42,386 nt of DNA from Actinobacteria bacterium OK074 (GCA_001298575.1 LJCV01000298.1:1-42386); one strand, 5' to 3'; positions 7,511 to 15,608 are shown, counted from the first letter of the stretch. Notes: generated from the sequence alone by a model not told the origin. Made by a program: numbers and translations.

Positions 7511-8517
7511 ACCTCTTCGGCCCCGGCTTCGGGGGTTTCCTGCTGCGCCGGGTGACCGGCGTCGTCGTCACCCTCTTCGCCATCTCGGTGATCGTCTACG
7601 TCGTCTTCTACGTCACCCCCGGCAACGTCGCGCAGATCACCTGCGGCCCGCGCTGCTCGCCCGCGCAGGTCCACCAGGTCGCCCAGAACCTGCACCTGGA
7701 CGACCCCCTGTTCGTGCGCTACTGGCACTTCCTGGAGGGCATCTTCGTCGGCCAGGACTACTCGACCGGCGCGGCCGTGGCGCACTGCTCCGCGCCCTGC
7801 CTCGGCGAGTCGTACCAGACCGGCCAGCAGGTCACCGACATCATCCTGACGAAGCTGCCGGTCAGCCTCTCGCTGGTGCTCGGCGGCATGGTGGTCTGGG
7901 TGATCCTCGGCGTCGGCACCGGTGTGCTCTCGGCATGGCGGCGCGGCCGGGTCTCCGAGCGGCTGCTGACCGCCGTCACGCTCGCGGGCACGGCGACCCC
8001 CGTCTTCGTCATCGGCCTGGTCCTGATGATCGTCATCTGCGGCCAGCTGCAACTGCTGCCCTTCCCGCAGTACGTCGCCTTCACCGACGACCCCGAACAG
8101 TGGGCGTGGAACCTGCTGCTGCCGTGGGTCACGATCGCCCTCGCCGAGTCCGCCCCGATCGCCCGCCTCACGCGCGCGTCGATGCTGGAGACACTCGCCG
8201 AGGACCATGTGCGCACCTTCCGCGCGTACGGCGTCGGGGAGCGGTCGATCGTCGGACGGCACGCCCTGCGCGGCGCGCTCGCGCCCGTCATCGCCCTGAA
8301 CGCCAACAACCTCGGCGCGAACATCGGCGGCGCGGTCCTCACCGAGACCCTCTTCGGACTGCCCGGCCTCGGCCAGGAACTGGTGCAGGCGGTCAAGGTG
8401 GTCGACCTGCCCGTGGTCGTGGGCGTGGTCCTGGTGATCGGCTTCTTCGTGGTCCTGGCCAACGCCGTCGCGGACGTCCTGTACGCGGTGGCCGACCGAC
8501 GGGTGGTGCTCGTATGA
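7507..8517 (+). CDS. ABC transporter permease, OppB/DppB type
   Basis: A 336-residue OppB-type permease: FLLRRVTGVVVTLFAISVIVYVVF at the N terminus, then an extracellular loop, then helices with the conserved RLTRASMLETLAEDHVRTFRAYG coupling region and FGLPGLGQELVQAV near the end. The outside loop carries two close cysteine pairs (CGPRC and CSAPC), which are not usual for the family and could form disulfides. The GAGGAGGGGG ribosome site lies inside the upstream gene. The order C-then-B is the reverse of most opp/dpp operons. It overlaps the ATPase gene by 4 bp (ATGA). Confidence 0.93.
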   Translation: MNLFGPGFGGFLLRRVTGVVVTLFAISVIVYVVFYVTPGNVAQITCGPRCSPAQVHQVAQNLHLDDPLFVRYWHFLEGIFVGQDYSTGAAVAHCSAPCLGESYQTGQQVTDIILTKLPVSLSLVLGGMVVWVILGVGTGVLSAWRRGRVSERLLTAVTLAGTATPVFVIGLVLMIVICGQLQLLPFPQYVAFTDDPEQWAWNLLLPWVTIALAESAPIARLTRASMLETLAEDHVRTFRAYGVGERSIVGRHALRGALAPVIALNANNLGANIGGAVLTETLFGLPGLGQELVQAVKVVDLPVVVGVVLVIGFFVVLANAVADVLYAVADRRVVLV

Positions 8518-10373
8518 GCCGGACGGAAGACGGGGCCGAGGGGCGGGTGGACGGTGTGGACGGTGCCGTGAGTGGTGTTGACGGTGTTGATGACATTGAC
8601 CATGTTGATCGCGTTGATCGTGTTGACGAGGTCGGCAACCTGGTGGACGTCACCGACCTGACCGTCGCGTTCGGGTCCCTGAAAGCCGTCGACGGGCTGT
8701 CGTTCCGGCTCGCGAAGGGCGCCGCGCTCGGCCTGGTGGGGGAGTCCGGCTCCGGCAAGTCGACGGTGGCGTCGGCGCTGCTGGGGCTGCACCGGGGGAC
8801 GGGCGCCGTGGTCGGCGGTTCGCTCCGGGTGGCCGGCGTCGACGTACAGGCGGCCTCGGACGAGGAACTGCGGCGGCTGCGCGGCGGCAGGGCGGCGATG
8901 GTCTTCCAGGACCCGCTGTCCTCCCTCGACCCGTACTACGCGGTCGGCGACCAGATCGCCGAGGTCTACCGCGTGCACACGCGCGCGTCCCGCCGGGCGG
9001 CACGCGCGCGTGCGGTGGAGGTCCTCGACCGGGTCGGCATCCCGGACGCGGCCCGCCGTTCCCGGTCCCGCCCGCACGAGTTCAGCGGCGGCATGCGCCA
9101 GCGGACGCTGATCGCCATGGCCCTGGCCTGCGAACCTGAGCTGCTGATCGCCGACGAGCCGACGACCGCCCTGGACGTCACGGTCCAGGCCCAGATCCTC
9201 GACCTGCTGCACACCCTGCGGGAGGAGACGGGGATGGGGCTCCTGCTGGTCACCCACGACGTGGGCGTCGCGGCGGAGAGCGTCGACGAGGTCCTCGTCA
9301 TGCGGCACGGCCGGGCGGTGGAGCACGGCAGTGTCGGCGAGGTGCTCGGGGCGCCCCGGGAGGCGTACACGAGGCAGTTGCTGAGTGCGGTGCCCCGGGT
9401 GGACGTGCCCCGGGCGGACGTTGCTCGGGTTGACCGTGCGGGTGCGGGTGTTGATCGTGTTGACGGTGGCGGGGGCGATGTTGATGACGTTGACCGCCTC
9501 GACGGTCACATTGCTGATGTTGATGGCCGTGACGTCGACATTGACGCCGTCGATCCCGGACCGGAACCGTCAACAATTGATCCCCCCGTCCTCGAAGCCG
9601 TCGCGCTGACGCGGGAGTTCGGGCGCGGCAAGCGGCGGTTCGCGGCCGTCGACGGTGTCTCACTGGAGATCCGCCGGGGCGAGACCCTAGGCGTCGTCGG
9701 CGAGAGCGGCAGCGGGAAGACCACGCTCGGCCGGATGCTCGTCGGACTCCTGGAACCCACCTCCGGTGAGGTCCGGTACGCGGGGCGCGCCCACGCGGGC
9801 GTCAGCCCCGCCGTCCAGATGGTGTTCCAGGACCCGGTGTCCTCCCTCAACCCCCGCCGCAGCGTGGGCGAGTCGATCGCCGACCCGCTGAGGGCACGCG
9901 GCGAACGGGACGAGGAGCGGATCAAGGGGCGCGTACGGGAACTCCTGGAGCGCGTCGGCCTCGACCCGGAGCACTACGGCCGCTACCCGCACGAGTTCAG
10001 CGGTGGGCAGCGCCAACGCGTCGGCATCGCACGGGCGTTGGCCGCCGACCCGCGGATCATCGTGTGCGACGAGCCGGTCTCCGCGCTCGACGTCACCACG
10101 CAGGCCCAGGTCGTCGCCCTGCTCGGCGAGTTGCAGCGCGAGCTGGGTCTCGCCCTGGTCTTCGTGGCGCACGACCTCGCGGTGGTGCGCCAGGTCAGCG
10201 ACCGGGTCGCGGTGATGCGCCGCGGCGAGATCGTGGAGTACGGCCCCGCGGACCAGGTGTACGACGCGCCCCGGGACCCCTACACCAAGCAGCTGCTGGC
10301 CGCCGTACCCGCCCTCGATCCGGCGGTGGCGGCCGAACGCCGGGCGGCGCGGAGGGAGTTGGCGGCGGTGTGA
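8514..10373 (+). CDS. Fused double ATPase of the peptide importer (OppD-OppF type)
   Basis: A 619-residue protein joining two ABC ATPase domains that are usually separate. Domain 1 (about 45-285) has Walker A GESGSGKST (near residue 77), signature FSGGMRQR and Walker B LLIADEPTTALD. Domain 2 (about 360-600) has GESGSGKTT (near 396), FSGGQRQR and IIVCDEPVSALD. Both look catalytically complete. Two unusual Val-Asp-rich stretches, near residues 17-40 and in the linker (about 297-355), come from TTGAC/TTGAT repeats with GTT codons that are rare in Streptomyces. ATG 8514 overlaps the permease stop. It powers the importer encoded by the three genes before it. Confidence 0.94.
   Translation: MSRTEDGAEGRVDGVDGAVSGVDGVDDIDHVDRVDRVDEVGNLVDVTDLTVAFGSLKAVDGLSFRLAKGAALGLVGESGSGKSTVASALLGLHRGTGAVVGGSLRVAGVDVQAASDEELRRLRGGRAAMVFQDPLSSLDPYYAVGDQIAEVYRVHTRASRRAARARAVEVLDRVGIPDAARRSRSRPHEFSGGMRQRTLIAMALACEPELLIADEPTTALDVTVQAQILDLLHTLREETGMGLLLVTHDVGVAAESVDEVLVMRHGRAVEHGSVGEVLGAPREAYTRQLLSAVPRVDVPRADVARVDRAGAGVDRVDGGGGDVDDVDRLDGHIADVDGRDVDIDAVDPGPEPSTIDPPVLEAVALTREFGRGKRRFAAVDGVSLEIRRGETLGVVGESGSGKTTLGRMLVGLLEPTSGEVRYAGRAHAGVSPAVQMVFQDPVSSLNPRRSVGESIADPLRARGERDEERIKGRVRELLERVGLDPEHYGRYPHEFSGGQRQRVGIARALAADPRIIVCDEPVSALDVTTQAQVVALLGELQRELGLALVFVAHDLAVVRQVSDRVAVMRRGEIVEYGPADQVYDAPRDPYTKQLLAAVPALDPAVAAERRAARRELAAV
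8571..8632 (+). repeat. 9-bp-period TTGAY repeat at the 5' end of the ATPase gene
   Basis: TTGAC or TTGAT recurs at 8578, 8587, 8596, 8605, 8614 and 8623, an exact 9-bp period, encoding (V/I)Dx repeats. A looser set of the same pentamers lies at 9420-9575 in the linker. Confidence 0.85.
9411..9590 (+). repeat. Irregular TTGAY-rich linker in the ATPase gene
   Basis: More than ten GTTGAC, GTTGAT or ATTGAC units encode an acidic Val-Asp-rich linker between the two ATPase domains. GC content is visibly lower than in the flanking domains. Confidence 0.8.
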
Positions 10374-10514
10374 ACCGGGCCGCCCCACACGCGACTCGGC
10401 CCTCGTCGGCCTCCTGCTTCTCCCTGGCCGATGGTTGACGAAACGTAACTGCTTGATCCCCTAGCGCGGGAAAACGCAACCCGCACGGGAAAGTTACGAC
10501 CGTTCACCCCTTTT

Positions 10515-10548
10515 GGTGGCGTGACGGACAACCGTCCGTCGCGCCACC
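10515..10548 (+). terminator. Long hairpin between the ABC importer and glycosyltransferase operons
   Basis: Arms of 15 nt (GGTGGCGTGACGGAC and GTCCGTCGCGCCACC) pair with one G-T wobble around an AACC loop. It lies 142 nt past the ATPase stop. It could end the importer transcript or be a leader element of the next operon; no T tract follows. Confidence 0.6.
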
Positions 10549-10577
10549 GGCATGTCCGCATACGTTCGTCCCGCTGC

Positions 10578-10601
10578 GAGCCGCCGGGTCAACGGCGGCT
10601 C
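10578..10601 (+). promoter_or_regulatory. Hairpin next to the glycosyltransferase ribosome site
   Basis: GAGCCGCCG, loop GGTCAA and CGGCGGCTC form a perfect 9-bp stem that ends 6 nt before AGGGAG. Its position suggests control of translation or transcription into the exopolysaccharide operon. Confidence 0.5.
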
Positions 10602-10628
10602 CCCATAAGGGAGATCGGGGGTGCGCGC

Positions 10629-12449
10629 GTGCGCATCGGACTGCTTACGGAGGGTGGCTATCCGTATGTGAGTGGTGACGCCAGGCTCTGGTGCGACCGG
10701 CTCGTACGCGGGCTCGGGCGGCACGAGTTCGAGGTCTACGCGCTCAGCCGCGGCGCGCGCCAGGACGACGAGGACTGGGTCCCGCTCCCGCCGCAGGTCA
10801 CCCGCGTGCGCACCGCGCCGCTGTGGACCGCGGAGGACGACGGCGTCACATACGGCCGCCGCACCCGTCGGCGGTTCGCCGAGGCGTACGCGGAACTGGC
10901 CACCGCGGTCTGCTCGGCGGGGCAGCCCGGCGCCACGCTGGGCGCCCCGGTCGCCGCGGGCCCCGAGGCGGACCGTTTCGGCAACGCCCTGTACGCCCTC
11001 GCCGAACTCGCCCGCGACGAAGGCGGACTGACCGGCGCACTGCGCTCCGAGACCGCCGTACGCATCTGGGAACGCGCCTGTCGTGCGCCCGGCGCACTCC
11101 GCGCGGCGCGCACGGCCCGCGTACCGGAACTCCTCTCCGTGGCCGCACAGGTCGAACGCTCCCTGCGCCCCCTCTCCCTCGACTGGTACGAGGACGACGG
11201 CCTCGCCGCGGTCGACCTGTGCCACGCCACCGCCGGCGGCACGGCGGCCCTGCCCGGACTGCTCGCCCACCACTTCGCCGGGGTCCCGCTGCTGGTCACC
11301 GAGTACGGCCTCCAGCTCCGGGCGCACTACCTCGCCTCGGGCGACGCGCCCCCCGCCGTACGCGCGCTGCTCGCCGCCTTCCACGGCCGCCTCGCCGCCG
11401 AGGTGTACGGACAGGCCGCCCGCATCACACACGGCAACGCCCATGCCCGCCGCTGGCAGGAACGGTGCGGCGCCGACCGGGACAGGCTCCGCACGGTCCA
11501 CCCTGGCATGGACGCGACACGGTTCGCCGAGGTCGGCGAGGCGGGCACGGACCGCGCGGAGCCGGACACCCTGGTCTGGGTCGGCCGCGTCGAACCGGCC
11601 AAGGACCTGGTCGGCCTCCTGCACGCCTTCGCGGAAATCCGCAGGCGGCAGCCCGGGGCGCGGCTGCGGATCGTCGGCGCGGCCGTCGGCGGCGAGGGCG
11701 CGGCCTACCTGGGGCACTGCCGGGCGCTGGCCGCGCAGCTCTTCCCCGACGAGGCAGAGGGCACCTACGCGATAGGCGACAACCCGGTGTCGTTCGAGGA
11801 GATCGGCGGCCCGGACGTGCCCGAACTGGCGCAGGCGTACGCGGCCGGCGCCGTCGTCGTGCTGTCCAGCGTCGTCGAGGGCTTCCCGATCAGCCTCGTC
11901 GAGGCCATGTTCTGCGGACGCGCGACGGTGTCGACGGACGTGGGCGCGGTCGTCGAGGTCATCGGCGGTACGGGGCTGGTCGTGCCGCCGCGCAATCCGC
12001 GGGCGCTCGCGGAGGCGTGCGTCGCGCTGCTGCGCGACCCCGAGCGCCGTGAGCGCCTGGGCGCGGCGGCCCGCGCCCGCGCTCTCGAACTGTTCACCGT
12101 CGAGCAGAACATCGCGGCATTTCACGGCATTTACCTGGACGTCGTCTCGCACTTCCCGGCGCACCGGCCGGTCATGGACGACACGGGCGACCCGCTGCCG
12201 TTCGGCGTCCCCGCCGAGGCCCACGTCCCGGTCCGCTGGACCGAACCCCGCCGCAGCCCCCGGGTCCGCCCGAGCTGGGCGCTGGGCGGGGCCCCGGGTG
12301 GGGTAGCGGCGTCGGGCGGGGCCGGGGCGTCAGGGGCGCCCGTGAGCCTGCCGGCGCCGGTGACGCCGGTACGGGTGACGCCGCCGGGGCCGCCGCCGAC
12401 GCCACCCCGGCAGCCGGATCCGGTCCCGGCGGGGGAGGGCGCGCGATGA
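10629..12449 (+). CDS. PelF-type GT4 glycosyltransferase (DUF3492 N-terminal domain)
   Basis: A 606-residue GT-B glycosyltransferase. The N terminus RIGLLTEGGYPYVSGDARLW matches the LLxEGxYPxVxGG...W start typical of PelF (DUF3492). The C-terminal GT4 half has VWVGRVEPAKDLVGLLHAF (near 320) and the E-x7-E motif EGFPISLVEAM (about residue 418). PelF is the cytoplasmic polymerase of Pel polysaccharide and uses UDP-GlcNAc/GalNAc. A 70-residue Ala/Gly/Pro tail follows the fold. GTG 10629 was chosen because the homologous region starts there and GGGGG precedes it. It overlaps the membrane-protein gene by 4 bp. Family assignment is firm; polymer identity is inference. Confidence 0.88.
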   Translation: MRIGLLTEGGYPYVSGDARLWCDRLVRGLGRHEFEVYALSRGARQDDEDWVPLPPQVTRVRTAPLWTAEDDGVTYGRRTRRRFAEAYAELATAVCSAGQPGATLGAPVAAGPEADRFGNALYALAELARDEGGLTGALRSETAVRIWERACRAPGALRAARTARVPELLSVAAQVERSLRPLSLDWYEDDGLAAVDLCHATAGGTAALPGLLAHHFAGVPLLVTEYGLQLRAHYLASGDAPPAVRALLAAFHGRLAAEVYGQAARITHGNAHARRWQERCGADRDRLRTVHPGMDATRFAEVGEAGTDRAEPDTLVWVGRVEPAKDLVGLLHAFAEIRRRQPGARLRIVGAAVGGEGAAYLGHCRALAAQLFPDEAEGTYAIGDNPVSFEEIGGPDVPELAQAYAAGAVVVLSSVVEGFPISLVEAMFCGRATVSTDVGAVVEVIGGTGLVVPPRNPRALAEACVALLRDPERRERLGAAARARALELFTVEQNIAAFHGIYLDVVSHFPAHRPVMDDTGDPLPFGVPAEAHVPVRWTEPRRSPRVRPSWALGGAPGGVAASGGAGASGAPVSLPAPVTPVRVTPPGPPPTPPRQPDPVPAGEGAR

Positions 12450-13750
12450 CCGAACGCACGGAACTCGGCGACCACCCCGACGGCCTGGAAGTTCCCGACC
12501 GGTCCGGCGCCGCAAGTCCTCTTCCCGCTCCCGCCGCCCCCCGGCGCGCCGCCGCCGACCCCGTCAAAGCCCTGCTGCACCGCCACCGTGACCTCTGTGA
12601 ACGGGCCGTCGACCCGCTGGAGATCGCGGCCGGTCTGGAGGCGCACGGCATGACCGACCGCACCGCCGCCCGCTTCCGGCACCGTGACGTGTTCTCGCTC
12701 GCGGAGGAGCTGTACGCGCGCGTGCCCCGCGACGGCGACACCGCCCCCTGGCCGAACGACCCCACCGGCCGACCGAACGCGCCCGGCACGTACCCCGGCG
12801 CGCATCCCTCCGCCGCGCGCTCCGGCGCGACCGCACGCCCCCCGTACGCCGGAGCACTCCCCGGCAGCCCCTACCCGCGGGCCCGCACCTGGGCCCCGCT
12901 CGCGCTCCTGCCCGGCACCCTGTGTGCGGCGGCCCTCGTCGGCCTGCGGCTCACCGAGGGGCGGCCCCGGTTGGCCGTGGGCGCGGCCGGGGTCCTCGCC
13001 GTGGCCCTCGGCCTGCACGCGGCGCTCGGTCGTGGCCCCCTGCACAGCCGGTACCGCACACGGACCGTCACCTACGGGTGGACGTGCTGGCTGCTCGCCT
13101 ACGCCTTCCTCGGCGACGGCTTCCTGACCGGCGGACTGCCCGGCGGCCCCGACCGTCTGTGGCACCCCGCCACGGCCTCCCTCCTGGCCCTCGCCCTGGC
13201 CTGCGCCCCCGCGGCCTTCTGCGCCCACCTTCTGGCCGCCGGCGCCCGCCGCCGACTGGCCACCAGCCGCGCCCTGACGGACTTCGCCTCCTCCCTGCGA
13301 CCGCTGCTCCTGGGCGTGTTCACCCTCTTCCTGTGCGCCCTCGGTGCCCTGCTGGCCCTGTGCGGCCCGCTGCTCGGCGAACCCACCGGGATCGCCGCGT
13401 ACGCCGGAGCCTGGACCCTCGGTGCCCTGCTCCTGCTCGCCCGGCTGCTCACCGCGCACGGCTTCACCCGCGCCCCGGCGCCGGCCCTCGCCACGGCAGG
13501 CACCGTCGAGGCCGTCGCCCTGACGGCGGTCCACGCCGCGCACCTGCCGTACTGCTCCTCCCTGGCCACCCCCGTCGAGCGTCTCGTCGGCGCTCTGGGC
13601 GCGACCGTCCTCCCGGCGCTCACCTGCGGCGGCGCCGCCCTGGTCCTGCTCGTCCACGCGATGCGCCGGCTGACCCGGGCCTCCGCCCACGCCCACCCGG
13701 GCGAGCCGCCCACCGAAGACCTCCGCACACCACCCCCGACGACCCGTTGA
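12446..13750 (+). CDS. Polytopic membrane protein of the exopolysaccharide operon
   Basis: A 434-residue protein: about 145 cytoplasmic residues, including a helical segment DPVKALLHRHRDLCERAVDPLEIAAGLEAHGMTDRTAARFRHRDVF-like region (quoted here only by its start DPVKALLHRHRDLCE), then about eight or nine membrane helices from residue 148 to 415. I do not recognise a named domain and it is not an obvious PelG. Start codon overlaps the glycosyltransferase stop (ATGA), so the two are coupled. In Pel systems PelF works with a polytopic PelG, so this protein may supply the membrane channel or anchor for the polymer; this is inference from position and topology. Confidence 0.82.
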   Translation: MTERTELGDHPDGLEVPDRSGAASPLPAPAAPRRAAADPVKALLHRHRDLCERAVDPLEIAAGLEAHGMTDRTAARFRHRDVFSLAEELYARVPRDGDTAPWPNDPTGRPNAPGTYPGAHPSAARSGATARPPYAGALPGSPYPRARTWAPLALLPGTLCAAALVGLRLTEGRPRLAVGAAGVLAVALGLHAALGRGPLHSRYRTRTVTYGWTCWLLAYAFLGDGFLTGGLPGGPDRLWHPATASLLALALACAPAAFCAHLLAAGARRRLATSRALTDFASSLRPLLLGVFTLFLCALGALLALCGPLLGEPTGIAAYAGAWTLGALLLLARLLTAHGFTRAPAPALATAGTVEAVALTAVHAAHLPYCSSLATPVERLVGALGATVLPALTCGGAALVLLVHAMRRLTRASAHAHPGEPPTEDLRTPPPTTR

Positions 13751-13773
13751 AAGCCCGATGAAACCGTTGAAAG
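13744..13773 (+). repeat. 10-bp direct repeat CCGTTGAAAG
   Basis: CCGTTGAAAG occurs at 13744-13753 and 13764-13773, spaced 20 bp. The first copy includes the stop codon of the membrane-protein gene. This suggests a small local duplication. Confidence 0.7.
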
Positions 13774-13783
13774 AGAGCACCAC

Positions 13784-13840
13784 ATGACCACCACCCACCC
13801 CGGAACACCCGGCCCGTCCGACGGGGGAGCCGCACGATGA
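13784..13840 (+). CDS. 18-codon ORF coupled to the epimerase gene
   Basis: It encodes MTTTHPGTPGPSDGGAAR. An AGAGAG ribosome site lies 6 nt before the ATG, and its stop overlaps the epimerase start in the ATGA arrangement used elsewhere in this operon. It may be a translation-coupling microORF or the remnant of a shortened gene. No domain can be assigned to so short a peptide. Confidence 0.45.
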   Translation: MTTTHPGTPGPSDGGAAR

Positions 13841-14796
13841 GGGTCCTGCTGATCGGAGCCAACGGCTACATCGGCCGCTTCGTCGCCGAACGTCTCCTCG
13901 CCGACCCGGCCGTGCAGCTCACCGCGCTCGGCCGCGGCGACGACGCCGACGTACGGTTCGACCTCGCGACCGGCAGCCCCGGCGCGCTCACCCGCTTCCT
14001 GGGCGCCGTCCACCCCGGTGTCGTCGTCAACTGCGCGGGCGCCACCCGTGGCGGTGCCCGGGAACTCACCCGCCACAACACCGTCGCCGTCGCCACCGTC
14101 TGCGAGGCGATCCGGCGCAGCGGTTGCGGGGCCCGGCTCGTCCAGGTCGGCTGCGGTGCCGAGTACGGCCCCAGCCAGCCGGGCTCCTCCACGCCCGAGG
14201 ACGCCGTCCCCCGTCCCGGTGGCCCGTACGGCGTCAGCAAGCTGGCCGCCACCGAACTGGTCCTCGGCTCCGGCCTGGACGCCGTGGTCCTGCGTGTGTT
14301 CTCACCCGCGGGCCCCGGCACCCCGGCCGGCTCCCCCCTCGGCCGCCTCGCCGAGGCCATGCGCCGCGCGATGCAGTCCGGCGACGGCGAACTCAAACTC
14401 GGCGGCCTCGGCGTCCAGCGCGACTTCGTGGACGTACGCGACGTCGCCCGTGCCGTGCACGCCGCCTCCCTCTCCGCCGCCCAGGGCGTCATCAACATCG
14501 GCTCCGGCCGTGCCGTACGCCTGCGGGACGCGGCCGCCATGCTCGCGCGCGTGGCCGGATACGGCGGTGCGCTGCACGAACTCGACGGCCCGCCCGGCCC
14601 CGTCCGCCCGGCCATCGGACACCCCCGCCCCGACTCCGACCACGCCGTCCCGGTCGCGTACCCGTACCCGGACGGCTGCGGCAGCTGGCAGCAGGCCGAC
14701 GTGCGCACCGCCCGCGACCGGCTCGGCTGGCGGCCCCGGATCAACCTGGAGGAATCCCTGGCCGACATCTGGATGGAGGCCGCATGCCGCATGTGA
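13837..14796 (+). CDS. NAD-dependent epimerase/dehydratase (extended SDR)
   Basis: A 319-residue extended short-chain dehydrogenase with the NAD-binding GANGYIG motif at residues 7-13, the active-site YGVSK (Y-x3-K), and C-terminal substrate-domain features (QRDFVDVRDVARAV, INIGSGRAVRLRDAA). The usual Ser/Thr before the active Tyr is less clear; the equivalent segment reads VGCGAEYG. Such enzymes epimerise or reduce nucleotide sugars. In Pel loci an SDR epimerase (PelX) makes UDP-GalNAc from UDP-GlcNAc, so supply of a sugar donor to the glycosyltransferase at 10629 is likely. The product overlaps the next gene by 13 bp. Confidence 0.9.
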   Translation: MRVLLIGANGYIGRFVAERLLADPAVQLTALGRGDDADVRFDLATGSPGALTRFLGAVHPGVVVNCAGATRGGARELTRHNTVAVATVCEAIRRSGCGARLVQVGCGAEYGPSQPGSSTPEDAVPRPGGPYGVSKLAATELVLGSGLDAVVLRVFSPAGPGTPAGSPLGRLAEAMRRAMQSGDGELKLGGLGVQRDFVDVRDVARAVHAASLSAAQGVINIGSGRAVRLRDAAAMLARVAGYGGALHELDGPPGPVRPAIGHPRPDSDHAVPVAYPYPDGCGSWQQADVRTARDRLGWRPRINLEESLADIWMEAACRM

Positions 14797-15545
14797 CGAG
14801 CACCCCGGCGGGCACCCCGGTGGATACTCCGGCCACCCGGCTCAGCCTCGGCTTCGGCATCCCCGGCTACGCCCACCCCCTCCTCGCACCGGCCCAGTGG
14901 GGGCAACTCGCCCGCCCCGGCGCCCCCCTCCACTGGGCCGTCCTGAACGTCGCCAACGGCCCCGGAGCCTTCCCCGACCCGCACTGTCTGGAGGCCGCGG
15001 GCCGGCTGCGCAACGCGGGCGTCCGCGTGCTGGGCCGCCTCGACGCCGCCTACGGGGCCCGCGCCTCCGGCGAGTTGGCCGCCGACGCCCACCGCTACCT
15101 CGACTGGTACCGGACCGACGGCTTCCTCCTCGCCCGCTGCCCCACCGAACGCGCCGCACTGCCCGCGGTCCACCGCACGACCGCGACACTCCGGACGCTT
15201 CTCGACGGCGGTCACCTCGTCCTCGGCCACGGCACCCATCCGCACCCCGGATACGTCGAGGCCGCCGACCAGTTGGTGACCTTCTCCGGCCCGTGGAGCG
15301 AGTACCGCTGGTCGCAGGTGGCCGAGTGGACCGCCGGGCATCCACCGGAACTCTTCTGCCACTTCGTCCACGGCGTGCCCCGCGGCCACCTCGACGAGGC
15401 GCTGCGCATCGCCCGTTGGCAGGGGGCCGGCACGGTCTACTTCACCGACCGCACGGACCGCGACGGCCGCGCGGACCCCTGGGAAACGGTGCCCGGCTAC
15501 TGGGACGACATCGTCTCGCGCCTCGGACCGGGTGTCTCGGAATGA
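14784..15545 (+). CDS. Spherulation-specific family 4 (GH135-like) protein
   Basis: A 253-residue protein with the spherulin-4 pattern: GFGIPGYAHP near residue 25, AVLNVANGPG (near 55), VLGRLDAAYGAR, DAHRYLDWYRTDGF and LVLGHGTHPHPGYVEAADQLVTF. Members include the fungal GH135 glycoside hydrolase Sph3, which cuts galactosaminogalactan, and Pel loci also carry a related hydrolase domain. Here the position where the family has an Asp-Glu pair after the GF segment reads LLARCPTE, so catalysis may be altered or lost. There is no signal peptide, which is odd for a polymer hydrolase. ATG 14784 overlaps the epimerase gene. It is the last sizeable gene of the operon. Confidence 0.85.
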   Translation: MPHVTSTPAGTPVDTPATRLSLGFGIPGYAHPLLAPAQWGQLARPGAPLHWAVLNVANGPGAFPDPHCLEAAGRLRNAGVRVLGRLDAAYGARASGELAADAHRYLDWYRTDGFLLARCPTERAALPAVHRTTATLRTLLDGGHLVLGHGTHPHPGYVEAADQLVTFSGPWSEYRWSQVAEWTAGHPPELFCHFVHGVPRGHLDEALRIARWQGAGTVYFTDRTDRDGRADPWETVPGYWDDIVSRLGPGVSE

Positions 15546-15583
15546 AGAAAGGCGTGGCAGTGTTACAGACAGAACAACTGTAG
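15542..15583 (+). CDS. 13-codon ORF with a TTA codon before moeZ
   Basis: It encodes MKKGVAVLQTEQL and overlaps the stop of the spherulin-4 gene (ATGA). Codon 8 is TTA, the rare leucine codon read by the bldA tRNA in Streptomyces. It spans the putative moeZ promoter, so it may be only a chance ORF. Confidence 0.25.
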   Translation: MKKGVAVLQTEQL

Positions 15584-15608
15584 TGATCGACCGACCAACG
15601 GAGTCCCC
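15555..15608 (+). promoter_or_regulatory. Candidate moeZ promoter and ribosome site
   Basis: TGGCAG (15555-15560), an 18-bp spacer and TGTAGT (15579-15584) resemble a promoter. ACGGAG lies 5-6 nt before the GTG. This AT-richer stretch stands out from the surrounding coding DNA. Confidence 0.4.

Larger units (their letters stand above)
10374..10628 (+). promoter_or_regulatory. Intergenic region before the glycosyltransferase operon
   Basis: This 255-nt gap has no gene. It holds a widely spaced CGTAACT/AGTTACG inverted repeat (10444-10450 and 10492-10498), TTGACG at 10436 as a possible -35 element, the strong hairpin at 10515-10548 and a second one at 10578-10601 just ahead of the AGGGAG ribosome region. 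The promoter itself is not clear. Confidence 0.45.
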
